A DNA stretch of 64,000 nucleotides from Syngnathus acus (GCF_901709675.1 NC_051095.1:18464456-18528455), one strand, 5' to 3'. Shown: positions 11,561 through 25,214, counted from the stretch's first letter. Program-made: numbers and translations. The notes: generated from the letters alone by a model not told the origin.

Positions 11561-12324
11561 TTGGTAAACAGTGGGAATGTATGTATATATTAATACAATT
11601 AATATAGGCAATGACTTTGGGGCATCAGTTACAAGTTTGTTGTTGGTTGTATTTTTGTTAGGACTTGGTCCCCAATGTAGTTTTGCAATAACTGAGGTTG
11701 CAGTGTTTAGCATATTAGTCTTCGACGAGATACAAATCCAACCCCTAAATCTCCTGTATTCATTTCTGTGGCATCCTCCTGACATCTGGCTCGGCTCCTC
11801 TACCTTTGGATGGAACAAGACACTTAGTCAATATAGGGAGCCATATGAATATGGAGATGCTCATATGGTTGCTTACCAAATCACAGGGATTACAATATTG
11901 ACACGGCCTTGAATAAACATTGTGACAAGGTCAGAATTCACGGTGCCTTTTTAAAAAAAAAAAAAATACTGTATATATTTGCACACTACGCTTTAGTACA
12001 CATTTTTCTTAAGTCAAGCGCAGCATATCACGCTCCGGTAGAATGATAATATTATGAAGGGGGATTAGCATAATTCAATGGTAAACACGGTGCGTGCTTG
12101 CGTGCGTGCGGGCGTGTGTGCGTGTCAGTGTGCATGTGTATGCGCATGCATGTTCTCAGAGTGCCCTCGTGTGATTAGCTGTGCTATCAGATTGTGTCCA
12201 GCGTGGCAGATTGATGGTGATGGTGATTAAGTGTACCTAGACGTGCTACATTATGAGACTCACTCCCTTGTATAATGTGGATTCAGGAAGGCACGATTTC
12301 AGGCCACTTTATTATGGAGTTGCA

Positions 12325-12510
12325 TTAGTAGGTAGGTTGATGTGTGTAGGTAAGTCCATAGGTTTAGTAGGGGGCAAGAGAATCAGTGACCAGAAGGTAA
12401 ATAGGGAAGCTAGAAAGGTAAGGCGAGTAGTTAGGACAATCAGTAGGGCGGTGGGTGCAAAAATAGGCAAGTAACAAAGGTAGTTTGTTCGATAGGTAGG
12501 TTGTTAGGTA
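12325..12510. repeat. Degenerate GTAG/GGTA tract
   Basis: 'gtaggtaggttgatgtgtgt' and similar irregular units fall on the same strand as the tract at 11250-11560. It is interrupted by ordinary sequence. Confidence 0.6.
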
Positions 12511-13056
12511 TTTTGAACATCACATCGTTCTTGTATGAGGGAAGCTCTTATTTCAGAGTGTGCATAAAAGCAGCAACTGACTTCACTTGACGGATAGACA
12601 ACATGCCAACGCCAAAGAGACATTTTTATCTTTAAAGTGTACCTGTAGAGCTCAGGACAAATATATATGGTCTATCAAGAAAAACTGTCCAAATGAAGTT
12701 TTTGGTTATGATTGTATTCAAGCAAGCTTATAAGAGCTATCCGAACCTATTTGTCGAGATGCCCTGGAGGCAGCGATGTTGCCTGAAAGAGCCACAATGC
12801 TGCGGAGTTGAGTTGTCTTGGCTCGGCCGCCTCCTCAATGCAACACTGCGGTTTCTTGGTCATATTTTGATGAATCTGAATCTCTCTCGCAATTTTCCAG
12901 CGTCAATACTGATGGAAAGTAAATCAATAATTATATCTGAGTCTTGATGTCAAATGAGGAAGCAGGCAGGGCTGACACTGATACAAAATACAACAATGCA
13001 AAAAAAGATTTACAGGCGTAGGGGAGCAACCTGGTATATCATTCAATAGTAAGTAG

Positions 13057-13825
13057 TAGGGGTGTAACGATTCATCGATACACATCGATTAATCGATATA
13101 ATGCTCTACGATTTATTGGCACCGATGCTAAACGTAAACATCGATTTATATCGCCGTGTTTGACCTCGGACATTAGACGCGACTTTATTTTGAAATCCAG
13201 TTCATTGTTGCTTGCTTCCTCTTTCCGGGAGCAGTATGCGGCGTGTTGTGTTGTGAGCAGAGCAGGCACGTGAAAGGGGAGCCGACAACTACGCGGCTCC
13301 TGGGCTGATGCTATGGCTAGTGTCCAAGAAGACGAGGAAATTCGCTCCCCTTTGGGCTTCAAGTCATTCGTTTGGAAGCACTTTGGATTCCAAAGAAAAG
13401 ATGGCTCAACGGACAATTAAAATTATTGTAAATAAATAGTTCAGTAATGCACTTTAAAGTTAATGGTATTACAAAAAAAGAAAGAGTATTCATTTTTCTT
13501 TACTTATATGAGAAAAAATATAGGAATTTGATAAAGTTCAGTGTTAAAATAAGCACTTTGTATACTACAATACTCTTGTAATTTCCTAAATAAAGAGTTT
13601 GCAGTACCTTGTTGATTTTGCATATGAATTGTTATAAATCAGGATATTGTTCTATATTTTTTATTTAAAAAAAAATAAAAAAAATAAAATCGATCGTGGA
13701 GCACTATATCGTGATGTATCGTGAATGAATCACAGCAGGCTTTAAAATATCGGCAAATATCGTATCGTGTGTCTTTGTATCGATATGATATCGTATCGTG
13801 ACAAAACCCGCAATTTACACCCCTA
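13057..13825 (+). mobile_element. hAT deletion derivative, 769 bp (copy 1)
   Basis: The ends are TAGGGGTGTAA and TTACACCCCTA, perfect 11 bp inverted repeats, with a perfect 8 bp target duplication GTAAGTAG (13049-13056 and 13826-13833). Subterminal regions are full of 'atcgata' motifs in both orientations. The interior retains a transposase start (13313-13420). It is nearly identical to the copy at 46239-47002, with scattered substitutions and short indels only. The two copies have different target duplications, so each is a separate insertion of one non-autonomous subfamily rather than a segmental duplication. Confidence 0.92.
13313..13420 (+). pseudogene. Truncated hAT transposase start (BED-finger onset)
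   Basis: The frame reads MASVQEDEEIRSPLGFKSFV followed by WKHFGFQRKDGSTDN and stops after 35 residues. The FKSxVWKHFGF core is the usual lead-in to a BED zinc finger of hAT transposases; the Cys/His residues and catalytic domain are absent. The identical peptide occurs in copy 2 (46495-46602). The longer 114-residue minus-strand frame over the same bases is open in both copies but has no recognisable domain. Confidence 0.65.
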
Positions 13826-14749
13826 GTAAGTAGTGGATGCAAGGGACGGCCCAGTCAAGTACTTGACGTCACATCTGTTCTCAACACGGCATTGTCTTTA
13901 CAAAATTGTTCCCTTTAACCTTCAAGACTTCAATGTGAGGTTTGCTTTTATATGAAGGTGAAGTGTTTTTTTTCACTGCATGTTCTAATGAAAAGTGGGC
14001 ATTACTACTTGTAATGACTTGTAAAGTCAGATTTTTTTTTTTTTATTGGCTCTCATTATCTTGTGCAGGCGGTGCTGTGAACTGGAGATTCCACAAGACA
14101 AGCCAATAACAATAAGGCCAGCAAATGCAAACAGCTGGAATTCCTGTGTGCATTCCGACTGAAAACTGATCCCAGGCACAAGTGTGGCGGCGCTGCTGTA
14201 TCAACATGTCTAATCCAAGCATATAGTGCACACGGCGCTCTCATACAATATTAATACTGGCCGAGGAACTTAGTGCAGGCAGCTGCTGACAATTGATGCT
14301 CACGCTCGGCCATATGCTGCCTCTCTCTCTAGCTCGCTTCTCGGTTGTCAGTCATCTCGGCCTTCTCATGATCCTAATTCTGATGGATGTATTCCAGTGT
14401 GAAATGAGTCACCCGGGCGTGAACGCCGACCAGCCTGCGTTCACATTTGGTGAGCGCCCATGTCTGTCAAAGGAGGCCCGCACCTCTGTTATCTAATTGG
14501 AGGCCGAGCCAATGTGATTAGAGGCAACCTGAAGGGCGGACGCTGTCTTTTGGGCTAGAGGCAGGCTCAGTATGTGCGCTTGCTGCTAAGGGGTTGTCTC
14601 CAGAGTGTTTCTTCACAAACACATTTCAGGCTGCACAGTTCAGAAGTTAAATTTACTGTCCAGCATGGCAGATAGATGTATCTGCATGCAGAGCATGGTG
14701 TTATTCTCTTACTATTAACGTGGAAGGCACCATTGCTGGCCTCTTTATG

Positions 14750-14900
14750 TAGGTGAGTAGGTATTTAGGTTGTTTTGTTGGGCGGTGGGTATGGAGTAGG
14801 ATCGATATGGAGTCAGATGAATAAGTCAATGTGGTTGGTAGGTAGGATGTAACCTGGTAGGTCGGTTGGAAAGCAGAAGGCAGGTGAGATATGTATGTAG
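14750..14900. repeat. Degenerate GTAG tract
   Basis: Units such as 'taggtgagtaggtatttagg' and 'ggttggtaggtaggatgtaa' continue the same-strand GTAG pattern seen at 10.5, 11.3 and 12.4 kb. Confidence 0.6.
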
Positions 14901-15359
14901 TTCAGTCACTGGGTTGAACACTTTTTCTTATTTGTTGTTGTGCTTTCATAAACTTTCAATATCACTGATTATTTTCGAGTCATAAAATAGTCAACTACAG
15001 GTTTTCTGAAGATACAAATCACCATTTGTCTGTCTCACAAAAGGCAATTTCCCATCTAGAATAGTCATTCCCAACCAGAGGTACACATTCCCCCTGGGCC
15101 ACGTAATCACATTGCAGGGGGTGCGTGTAAACATTTAATAATTTATTTTCCAGATCAATAACCTGTGGCATAGCCGTGTGTCAACTCAGTTATCTCATTA
15201 AAGTTCAGATGACTGATGAAAAGAAAACAAAACTGCTATGGTGGGTCTGAAAATTAGTCTTGTGTTCCTGACATTTAAAGTTTAAATGCCTGTTTAAAGT
15301 GGACTTATTCAAAGAAGCTCCATTTTTGTGTGTTGGTTAATTGTTGTTGTCAAAGGCGG

Positions 15360-15362
<3 letters not shown>

Positions 15363-15402
<40 letters not shown>
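15363..15402. repeat. (TA)20 microsatellite
   Basis: Forty bases of uninterrupted TA. Confidence 0.97.
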
Positions 15403-15404
<2 letters not shown>

Positions 15405-17516
15405 CAACAATAGAAAATAAGATTTTGATTAACAGAAAAATAAAATTCCCATTAATTTCGTACATTTTTAGGGTAAATAGCTGTATTGGGATATAAAGGT
15501 TGTTTTGTTTTCTAAATTGTCATTAGTTTTGTGGAAAATTATGTTATTATATACATGTAATATATGTGTTGGATGAATCGTGCATTGAGGGATGAAAGGA
15601 AACCTATATTTATGCTTGTTATTAAAAACTCTGGTGAGCTCGGTGTTGCATTTTCAGCCTTTCCGTTAAGTCGTGAGAGCAAACGGTGTAACGCGTCGAG
15701 CGGTAAGTGATGTTCGCTCTGGCGTGATGTTCATGGAGTGTACAAGTGCAGTCATGGAAGAGACTAAATGGAGAGAGGCCAGCCCCATAAAACACCGCCG
15801 CTCGATCATGTAGCAGTCTGTACTCAGTGCTCAAATGCATTGCAACAGACACAGAAAACTCAAAATCACAGCTCACACATATCAACTTGTGGGTACCAGA
15901 GCATGCGAAAAATGCTTTTTTTTAGATAGTAAAAGTAATTTAATCAATTTTTAGTTAGGAGGTTCAAAGAGCAATCCCGTCCTGAATATAATAGATGATG
16001 GTTTACACAAGGAAATACAGGGCAAGTATCAATGATTATACTGATTACAATAAAAACCAATAACTACACTAATACTTTATAGTTAATTGTTAGCAATACT
16101 GCAAGGTTCAGTACTAATGTGATACCAAGTAAATACAGGACCAGTATACAAAAATCAATAGTTCTTTTAATATCAGTGCTTTTGTGTCTTTTCCCGCAAC
16201 GTTGGGTCTCAATACAACATCGTGATTCATTTGTTTGACTCAAAGATGTAGGCTGTTAAGAGTTAGCTTTCCGCACTAGCCTCCAACTACTTAGCTGCTT
16301 GCTCCAGATAGTTATGCTCACCTATGCAGTCCGAGTCTACCACGACATTGTTCCCAATTTGGCAAGAGAAACGCTCCGCTGATGTTGTTTTACAAGGCGG
16401 GCAGCAGCTTATTCCTGGGACATAAGCAGAAGTGACGTAGAACTTGCCTTGCCAATGTGGCACTGAGAGCACTTTTTTTATTTCCTTTTTTTATTTTTTA
16501 TTTAGTAACTCTAAATATACAAATATAAGAGCCAAGGAAAACAAATATAGATGCAAAGAAATATATTACACAAATATGTGAAGAAGAAGCGCAGCAGGCA
16601 CGCAGGCCACCAGAGGACCTCGTTACAAAATTGCAGGCCAACCACATCTGGTACTGACATCGGTATTGAATTTCTGTGAACAAAGAGTTTTCATTGCCAG
16701 TTGCTTTGACTCTTATAAGCCAACGATTGGAGTTGTTCACCTTTACGTTTGGTATATAACTGTTGATGCATCATCAAATTGGTAAATCTAATCTTTGGTA
16801 TAAATTCTTAATAAAGTGATGGGCATTATCAGATATTGATTCTGTTACATATCCTGTTATCGATACTCTTTAGTTAGTGGTGAACGATACTGCAATAATT
16901 CTAATCATTTGTAAAAATGGGACCACGACTGCTTACTAATATCAGCATATTAATAAATTGCTTTCCAGACTTTTCAAATTAGTTGTGTGTAATTCCTCAT
17001 TGCTAAAGTGGCATACGCCGACTGACCATGCTAACAAAGGGAAACTTTTACAGTTTCCACTGTACATTAAGACTCCTTTGGATTATAATCAACTCCTTCA
17101 ACTCTCGGAAGAAAGTGCCTGTGGTTCACCCAAAACTTTTTTGCGTCGTAAATATGCGACTTTTAACGGTGCTTTACAATTTATTGTTGTGTCTCTTTTG
17201 TAGCGTTTATGAGGGAGTGCGCTATCAAGTGACGGATGTGCGAGCGTCCGCAGACAATTGCTTTCCCTTCGCTTTGAACAAGCAACATAAAAATGCCCCG
17301 CGGGGTTTTATCTTTAAAAAAAAGATAAATGTCCATGAAAATGATTACACTGGGGGAATTTGATCACAGCGGGCGTTATTATTGCCGCCTGAACTTCACT
17401 GGCTCATACATGTACATTAGAAAGAGCTCGCCGGCGGGTCAGGAGTTCAGCCGTAAATCTTTTCTAATGCACCAAAACTGTAGTAGCGCAAGAACATCAG
17501 TGTCATGTGTTATTTG

Positions 17517-17543
17517 CCCCCCCCCCCCCCCCCCCCCCCCCCC
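17517..17543. repeat. Poly-C tract
   Basis: 27 consecutive C followed directly by an A-rich run. Confidence 0.97.
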
Positions 17544-18253
17544 AAAAAAAAACAAAAACATTATTTACTAGGGCCCATGATGGCACCAGGAGCCAAAAGA
17601 TCATTTGGGCTAATGGGCTGCTGCAAATGCATTCATTACTACCGCTAAATGGCTTTGATGAGGATGCTGATAAAAGTTGATGAGGAAACTTTTTCTATTT
17701 TGTAATGATGATGCATCCCCATTGCTTTCCAGCGAGCCGGAAATGACAGATCAGCTTTCACCACTTCACATGATACTACCTTAGTCCACACTTGTTAACA
17801 TCTCGGCAAATAAATAATCTATCAAATATGACGTGAGCTAGGTTTCATCAAAATTCTATTTAACTTTATTATGTTCATTTCACAAATGTGAAATGATTGA
17901 TTCCTGATAATGTTAGATTTTAAATAAAACGGGCAGCCAGTATCCTTTTTTCAAGTGCACTACTTATTGTAATAGGATGGTATTTTAGTTTCTGTTTACC
18001 TGTTAAATGCTCAAAATCTGTCCTAAAGTTGAACTTTCTGACTTTTGGCCACCAGGTTTTTGGTGACCGTATCTAATTCATAGACATTATGCAGTACGGT
18101 ATGTGCTGTATGGGAAAAGTCAGCAGCAATACTGTTGAACCCACAATTATTAGTACATATTTGGCGACTGTACTTATAAACGTTATATTGTATCAACAGA
18201 AGTGCAGCAATTATAGCTCAACACTTGAACCTACACTTGAACTATGTGACTTG

Positions 18254-19040
18254 TACCGTATTTTCCGGACTATAAGTCGCTCCGGAGTACAAGTCGCCCC
18301 AGCCATAAAATGCATAATAAAGAAGAAAAAAACGCGTATAAATCGCATTTTTGGGGGAACGTTATTTGACAAAATCCAACACTAAAAACAGACATGAATA
18401 GGCAACAACAGGCTAAACGATACGGTATGCTATCGTTGCATAAACACAAACAAGGAACTGAGAGCGTGCCTGACGTAACATATTAAGTTATTCAAATAAC
18501 TAACATATATATAATGTTTATCAAACCATCCGTGTCACTCCAAACCATTAAATACATCAAAATCTTCATCCTTTATGTCACTTATAAACAACGCCACTGC
18601 TGACGCCGGAAGTACATGTGGCGCTGACGTCGGACTCAGTCAGTTGCAGTTCCAATTAATAACTATAAATATAATAATATAATATAAATATAATAAATAA
18701 CAAGTGTATCGAACCATCCGTGTCACTCCAAATAATCCATTGAAACTGTCGTCCTCTGTGTCACTTATAAACAACTCCACTGACTCCGGAAGTTAGTGGA
18801 AGTCAGTGGATGTCAGACTCATCGTCAGTTGCAGTTCCAATTATTCCACAGGCCTAGAGCGCCCTCATGCGGTTTAAAATGAAAATAACATGTGAAGTGA
18901 TAAACTATACTAGTAAGTAAGTAATGCGTTAATGATCAAGTAATAGTGTGTTAATAATTTCACATATAAGTCGCTCCTGCTTATAAGTCGCACCCCCGGC
19001 CAAACTATGAAAAAAAAATGACTTTTAGTCCGGAAAATGG
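18254..19040 (-). mobile_element. Pogo/Tigger-like element, 0.79 kb, right end decayed
   Basis: The left end is TA plus 'ccgtattttccggactataa', then 'gtcgctccggag'. The right end has 'cataagtcgctcctgcttat'-type motifs and 'cttttagtccggaaaatgg', where the final CGGTA is mutated. The interior is the same family as 3450-4708 in reverse orientation: 'accatccgtgtcactcc' (complement of 'ggagtgacacagatggt') occurs at 18525 and 18713, marking a 188 bp internal tandem repeat. There is no coding potential. Confidence 0.7.
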
Positions 19041-21182
19041 CCTAACTATCAGGCAACATGTATGCACTGACTGTAAACAAGTCATAAATGCCATTTGAAC
19101 TGCATGAACAAGCAAGTTTGCATTTGGTATATATTGGTTTTAGCGAATGTGTGTTACTCTTAGCATATGGCATTGCATCAGTGGGCTGATTTAAGCAGCC
19201 TAGGGCAGATTGTCAAAATAAGACTTTGTTCGCCAATGCTTTCCAGCTTTCCTCATATGTGTGTGTGTTACCCATGGAGACCAAGTGCAGGAGAGAAAAA
19301 GTGTGCATAGGTTGGCTGCCTCCTTGACAACAACACCTCGTGAGTAAAAATCAATGTCTGCCGAGCAAACCTCACAGCCGCCGCATGCACGCAAATACGT
19401 GTTAAGGCACTATGTTCCGTGGAATGCAAGGTGGTCCGTTGTGCTGTAAACAAACATTAGCGTCTGACTTTGTTGATTTTTATTCATATATATTGATTAA
19501 CATGCTATACAAGACTAAATTAAGAGTGACTACGGTAACGACAAGTGTGATTAATGATGTGTCACTTGAAAGACGTCTGTTGCATGGCTCCTCCAAAATT
19601 TTCATTAAAATTCAGCACCTGAAGCCCGTTTTGGTTAGCAACATACAACTTAATAGCATTGTCTATTATGATGAGACCAACAACAACTCTCAAGAACTGA
19701 AAGGACAGAAGAGGTCTGCCATTTTAGTTCGAAGCAAGTATGTAAGGGTCAATTTTGCCATTTCTAAGGATTTGAGTTTTTTCATCAATGATTGCAGCTG
19801 GGCCTGCCACTGGAAGCAAGCAACATTATTTTGCTCAAGGCGATTGGGTACCGTGCAAGCTCATGCGTGTTGTGTGTGTCTGTGTGTGCGCCGTGAGCTG
19901 TATTGTGTTGCCGATTGAGCGTGCAGCGCGGCCTCCAAGGACTTAGCGGCGGGTCTTCTACAACAACGGTCGTGCTGTGAGGCTTCTGGTGTGTGTTTGT
20001 GTAACGCAACATGTGCTCACGCGCACCATCTTCATTGTGCAGCATAAAAACACACCAAGCTCGGCGGTTTAAGAGTAAAGCAACGATTGGCGCTATTATT
20101 ATTCTGTGCTGGCTCCGCTCTACTCTGCTGCCAAGTGCATTGCAACTGTGGGCTATCAATTCGTTGCTCTCGCCACCGGGAAAACACTTTGGAAAGCAGA
20201 AGGAGTTTCACGCTGCATGCTGCGTGCTTTTCTTCTTCCAACTCTGAACGCATTTTTTTGGGTTTGTTTGCGAGCTGTTCTCTGGCAAGGAAGAGCAAGT
20301 GCTAATGTTTGAAGTCAATCAGCAAAAAAACCATGGAGGGACTGAGGGAATGGGAAGAGGTGTGATACAGGCACCAAAATGCATATTTGTTCATTGTCGG
20401 TCATCAGCTTGAGTAACATGTTAATAATAAATGAGGCTAATGCATTCACTATACTGCAGTGCATTAAATACTTTATTTATCTGCTGTAATACACTTGGAA
20501 AGTGTGTTAAAATGTTGAATCGTCTTATTGTCCTGAATATTTTTGTATTGAATTACCTTATATTACATAGTTTATTGGCTATAATGGATTCCCAAAACTT
20601 TTTTTACTTGCGGAAAATATAATAACTGAAAGATTCATGCACGGTGTTACACATTCAGTGACCTCATCATTAGGTACACTTGCAATATCTAATGCAGTAA
20701 GGGACCGAACTGCAACTCTGAAACCAAACAAAAAAAGAAAGGAGGAAAAATTATCATTTAAATTGAATTTGAAACTACGAGATCCTTTTTAGATCTGATC
20801 AATTAAGGCGAAGGGCTACCAGTTTGATACACAATTCTGAAATAACAAGTTTGCTCAAATTATCTATAATCCTGTTCTCATATTTTCTGGAACTATTTGT
20901 TCTGTAAAAGCCATTTTTACAGCAGCAGCTGTATTGCATTGTATTAATATAATTATGAGCAAACACAGGTAAATAGGAATATGCAACACTTTATGCAAAT
21001 TTTGGCCAGTGTTTGAATTTTCAAATGCTCTCTCTCACAACATTCCTAGGCAATCGCAATGCTCCATCACCACCCATCAGCTATCTATAGTAATGCATAT
21101 CAATGTTGTTTTTTTAGTTTAATATTCAATTGTGACTGTGTGAAATACTTTTTTAAAATCCTAACAATTCTCATTTCAACAA

Positions 21183-21188
<6 letters not shown>

Positions 21189-21231
<43 letters not shown>

Positions 21232-21260
21232 CGCGCACACACACACACACACACACACAC
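21189..21260. repeat. Compound (AT)n-(AC)n microsatellite
   Basis: AT repeats at 21189-21227 pass through 'acatacgcg' into AC repeats at 21235-21260. Confidence 0.95.
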
Positions 21261-23203
21261 TCGCACACAATATATACAATTGAGGTCCAATCATTGCAAT
21301 CAGAGAACATAATGTACTTTTTATTTCATTATTTTATCCCTCATAGATTGATTATAATCAATTTTAAACTATGAAATGGTATTATTTCACTTTTTAAATG
21401 CACTTTTCTATTTCATTAAAATCTGATCATTCACCAATAATGAATGAACTACTTCTCTGCGAAACCCAACCATAAATGCTTTGTGCGTTATTGCCTTTGT
21501 AATGACATAATTTGTCTGTAATTGTGTAGATTTTAACTGTGTAGGTGCCAATTTTGATTGTGGGTGTGGATCTATCTATCTGTCTGTGAGTTTGTCATTC
21601 AATATTTTGTCATGCTGAATGTTGTGTTTTTTTGTTTTGTAGTTTAGATCTGATTTAATATCACACTGCTGATATTGGCCCACCTGCCAATATCTGGTGA
21701 TAGCTCTTCTCTCAGGGCCTTAAGTGCTCAAACATGCTCATGAGCCCATTCAGAGCATTTAGTAGTTGTCAAAACTGAGCAATGTTTTTGGATCAGACTC
21801 CTCTGCCTCAACTCATCTATTTGTCATTCTTTTTAGCACAGTTGAAGAATTAACGACCAGGTTATTGTTGTTGTAAGAACTCCAAATTGACCTGAAATTG
21901 CAGACAATTTATTTCTAGCGTAAGCCTATGACTTTCATTTCATGGTTGTTTGAGAAAGAGAGCATCGTGAACTAATTAAATCATCACCTATCAAAGTCAG
22001 TCACCGTATCAAAAGAATAGTCATTTCTAATTGATTGCTAATGTGTTGTCCTGTATTGGATCTCTTTACAAAGAACGGACAAGCAAACAAAAAAGGTAAT
22101 TTAAAAAAATATCCAATATGGATGAAGGATGTCTAGAACCTATGCAGCAATGCACAGTAAACACCCACTTTTCACTTATCACTTTTCATAGTAATTGAGC
22201 CAAATTGACCCCCCCTTGCCCCCCACTCTCCCAAGAAATGTAATTGCTGATAATAATATTTAGAAGCTCATTGTATTACAAACTGTATCCTTCATCCTCT
22301 GGCATTACTCTTACTAGAAAATGGCTCATAGATGGTTGAGTCTGGAAAAATGCTCCGGTAGTGGACATGTATGTGCAGCAAAGGCTCTCCATACCTCCTG
22401 CTAACAACCCAGGCTAAAATTAGCTCTTCCATGGCAAATAAGATTTTTCACTTGAACATATTTCTTTTGCTACCAGTTCTTACTTTCCTATGAGCCAGGG
22501 CTTAGGTGGCATCTTGTGGCAACTGAGGGCATTGCATAAAGAGGTGGGGATTCACTGTCTAGGAAGTATAATGAAATCTTGGCTTAAGAGATTTTACCAC
22601 CAGTGCTGAAATAATGTGGAAGTGTAACATGTTACCTGTCTGGCCCAGACAAACAAAAGTTGGCCACGCAGGATAAATATTAACCGTTTTGTCAGTGAGC
22701 TAATTGGTAGAAAAGCACGTTTGCGGCGGTGGCGGCGGCAAGCTGTCAGAAGGGGGACGCTAAGCTGTCATCATCTGTGAGATGATCTGCCATCTGCACT
22801 CTGATAGAGGTTTTTGTATTCAGTACTTGTATTTACGTGCCGTGCATTTGCAATGAATGTCTGGATTTCTAATGTCCGCTGATGAATGCCTGTTAAATAA
22901 CTCGCAGGGTTATTTCTATGGCGCAACCATTATGTAATTCTTGAAATATTGGTTACTTCACCCCCTACCCATCCCTCTGCTGAGAGGTGGCTTTAAAAGA
23001 GGGCTTACTATCTTTTCAGACAGCAATGAGAAGGTTGTGAAAATATTCTGTCAGAAATTATGATGGAATTCACAACACCATTACTTTCTTTAAAAAAATG
23101 CAGTCTCTTGAAATTGTCAGCTCGCTTTGAGTAAATGAACCACCTTCAAACTCACCCAGGGCAAGGTTGTTCTGATGAGCCCCAATTCCATTGAGTAGAA
23201 CTT

Positions 23204-23272
23204 GCACACACACACACACGTACGCATGCACACACACACGCACACATACACGCACACACACACACACACACA
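23204..23272. repeat. Imperfect (CA)n microsatellite
   Basis: CA repeats interrupted by 'cgtacgcatg' and 'cgcacacatacacg'. The Cys/Val open frames on the minus strand here are repeat artefacts. Confidence 0.95.
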
Positions 23273-23384
23273 TTTTTCCATTGGTACCCTCTGGTGAGTA
23301 AAGTATATTGCCATGTTACAATGGAACAATCCAAAAATGATGGAGTTTGTGGAGTTAACCCATTTTCTGGATAACGTGACTGAA

Positions 23385-23704
23385 GCCCCTATCCCACTGA
23401 TCAGCGAACAATTGCAAGTCTCTTCGAAGCCAGCTAATGTGGCGTTCACATCAGGGTTCTCTCACGGTCTTAAATGTTCAGAAAACCTTTGCCAAACATT
23501 TCCCAACAGTTTTAGTGTTTTTTCTTATCGCAAGGACATTTTGAATGTGTACAAAATTCCCTTGCGACAAGAAAAGTACAGACCAACGTCTGTCAGGCCG
23601 TTTTGCAAAGATTTGGGCCCCATTAATGAACCCTGTTGAGAACGGAACATTCGCTGCCTTTTTGAGAACACTTGCCATTTTTCGCCATTTAGTAGGATAG
23701 GGGC
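23385..23704. mobile_element. Foldback-type MITE, about 320 bp
   Basis: The left end 'gcccctatcccactgatc' pairs with the reverse complement of the right end ('gcccctatcctactaaat'). Matching continues imperfectly inward through 'gcgaacaattgcaag' against 'gcgaaaaatggcaag', then 'gggttctctc' against 'ccgttctcaacagggttc'. The centre is a second strong inverted pair, 'ttcttatcgcaagg' with 'ccttgcgacaagaa'. The segment is therefore one long imperfect palindrome. No clear target duplication was found, so the superfamily is unassigned. Short frames on both strands are explained by the symmetry. Confidence 0.65.
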
Positions 23705-24517
23705 CAAACACCCTACATACTATCTACCTATTAACCTCACGCCTTATGACTTACTGAAAGACGAATTTTGCAGTTTTGCCTTATCATATGTATATATGTT
23801 TTTGGTTGTATTAGTCTGATTTGCTTTTATTTCCACCTGAGTGAACAAACCACTGAGATCGCTGCTTATTAGCCAAGGAAGTCTGTGCCATTTTATTGAT
23901 TGAACAGACTGCAGATAAAGAACCTACCTTCCCCAAAAGAGTTTAATCCTGGAAGTCATCCATTATTCACCACATTTAAACCAAATTCTAAAAGGGCTTT
24001 TTATCATACGCTTTCAGGCATCCCGAGCGAGTTTTCTTTCAGAGATCATGTTGTGCGCATACAAAGATTAAATAGTAGCAGGAATGGTATGCACACACCA
24101 TTTTGTGTTTGCCGAAGGCCAAGGCAGTCTTAGCAAATGGCCTTTCAGTTCCATTAGTGGCGGCATCAGTCTCTTAATGGAGAGCAAAATGGCACAGGAC
24201 CTTTTGCGGTACTTACACAATGAACATAAAGTCTTTCATGACGTGCGTTCAGCCTAATGGCTGCAAAGCGACTTTTGCGACGGAACATTATACCGGGTGA
24301 TATGCAAGGGCTCTCAATGCTTGAATTTATGCTCATTTAAAATGAATGTCACAGGAACCCAATAGGCCTTGCTGTCAAAAAGTGGCACCATTGTGGCAAA
24401 ATGTGAATCACACAATGACAGGGGACCTGTCTGTTACTGTTCTGACGCTTCATTCATCGACCACTCTTGGGGAATCTTAGCCGGATATTTGCAGCGGCAG
24501 AGCAGCGGCTGAGTGAT

Positions 24518-24560
24518 TAGAGGTGGGCCAACTTTTGTGCTCAAGCGCCACATTTAATTT
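24518..24560 (+). repeat. Fragment of 'TAGAGGTGGGC' DNA-transposon end
   Basis: 'tagaggtgggccaacttttg' followed by 'tgctcaagcgccacattt' is the left end of a widespread vertebrate/fish repeat. A reverse-oriented fragment of the same end lies at 41405-41448. No right end is present. Confidence 0.45.
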
Positions 24561-25214
24561 TTTTAAAAGAAACAGATGCACCAGGTTATTTTTAGGTGAT
24601 CAAACTGACCAACCGAACTCCCATTCTCTACATTCTCCCTACGTTCGACCAACCAAATAACTGACCGGCTAGCTGTACATACAGACTAACTTTACCTCAC
24701 TACCTATTGATGGATTGACTGACATTCTTGTGTACAGTGCCTCCCTTAAAATAGTGCTAAACATTAACCCTGGCCTGAAATCCTAATTTGACTGAGACAA
24801 ACACATCCCTTAAGACGTGTGCGCCCCTTCAAATTATTGAAAGTGATATTATTACGGTGTCATTATTAAAAAGTAGCATTTTGCATTGGCATGCAACTTT
24901 TTGATACATTTTCTGCCTCGCAAATGTATCCCTTTTATAGCTTTAGTTAATGACTTTGCATCTGAATCATCATGGCTAAACAGCAATTTTGTCTTGCTAA
25001 ATGTCTGTCATTTAAGTTATCTTCTTTTTCTGTTATTACAGTCAGTAGAGTCTTGTTTCTGGGCATATTTCCGTTGATATTTCAACACAATTCTCTCCAT
25101 CAACATAGCAGTTAGGCTCCAGGTGAAGTAATTCCCTCATCTATTTGTCCCTCTACTTTGCTGCATTAGAATTGATGCAACCCACTCAAACAACAACCTA
25201 GGAACTCAACTTTT

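Noticed and set aside
13072-13416. 114-residue minus-strand frame present in both hAT copies
   Set aside because: It is open in both copies because they are nearly identical; it has no known domain, and the + strand carries the recognisable transposase start.
15067-15130. 'ttcccaaccagaggtacaca' resembling a hAT end
   Set aside because: There is a single decayed end without partner or 8 bp duplication.
19412-19918. 168-residue open frame on the + strand
   Set aside because: It is the longest single frame outside the LINE, but it has no recognisable domain, ordinary intron composition, no splice context, and ends in a Cys-rich stretch caused by TGTGTG repeats.
23070-23449. Minus-strand frames rich in Cys and Val
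   Set aside because: They translate the (CA)n microsatellite.
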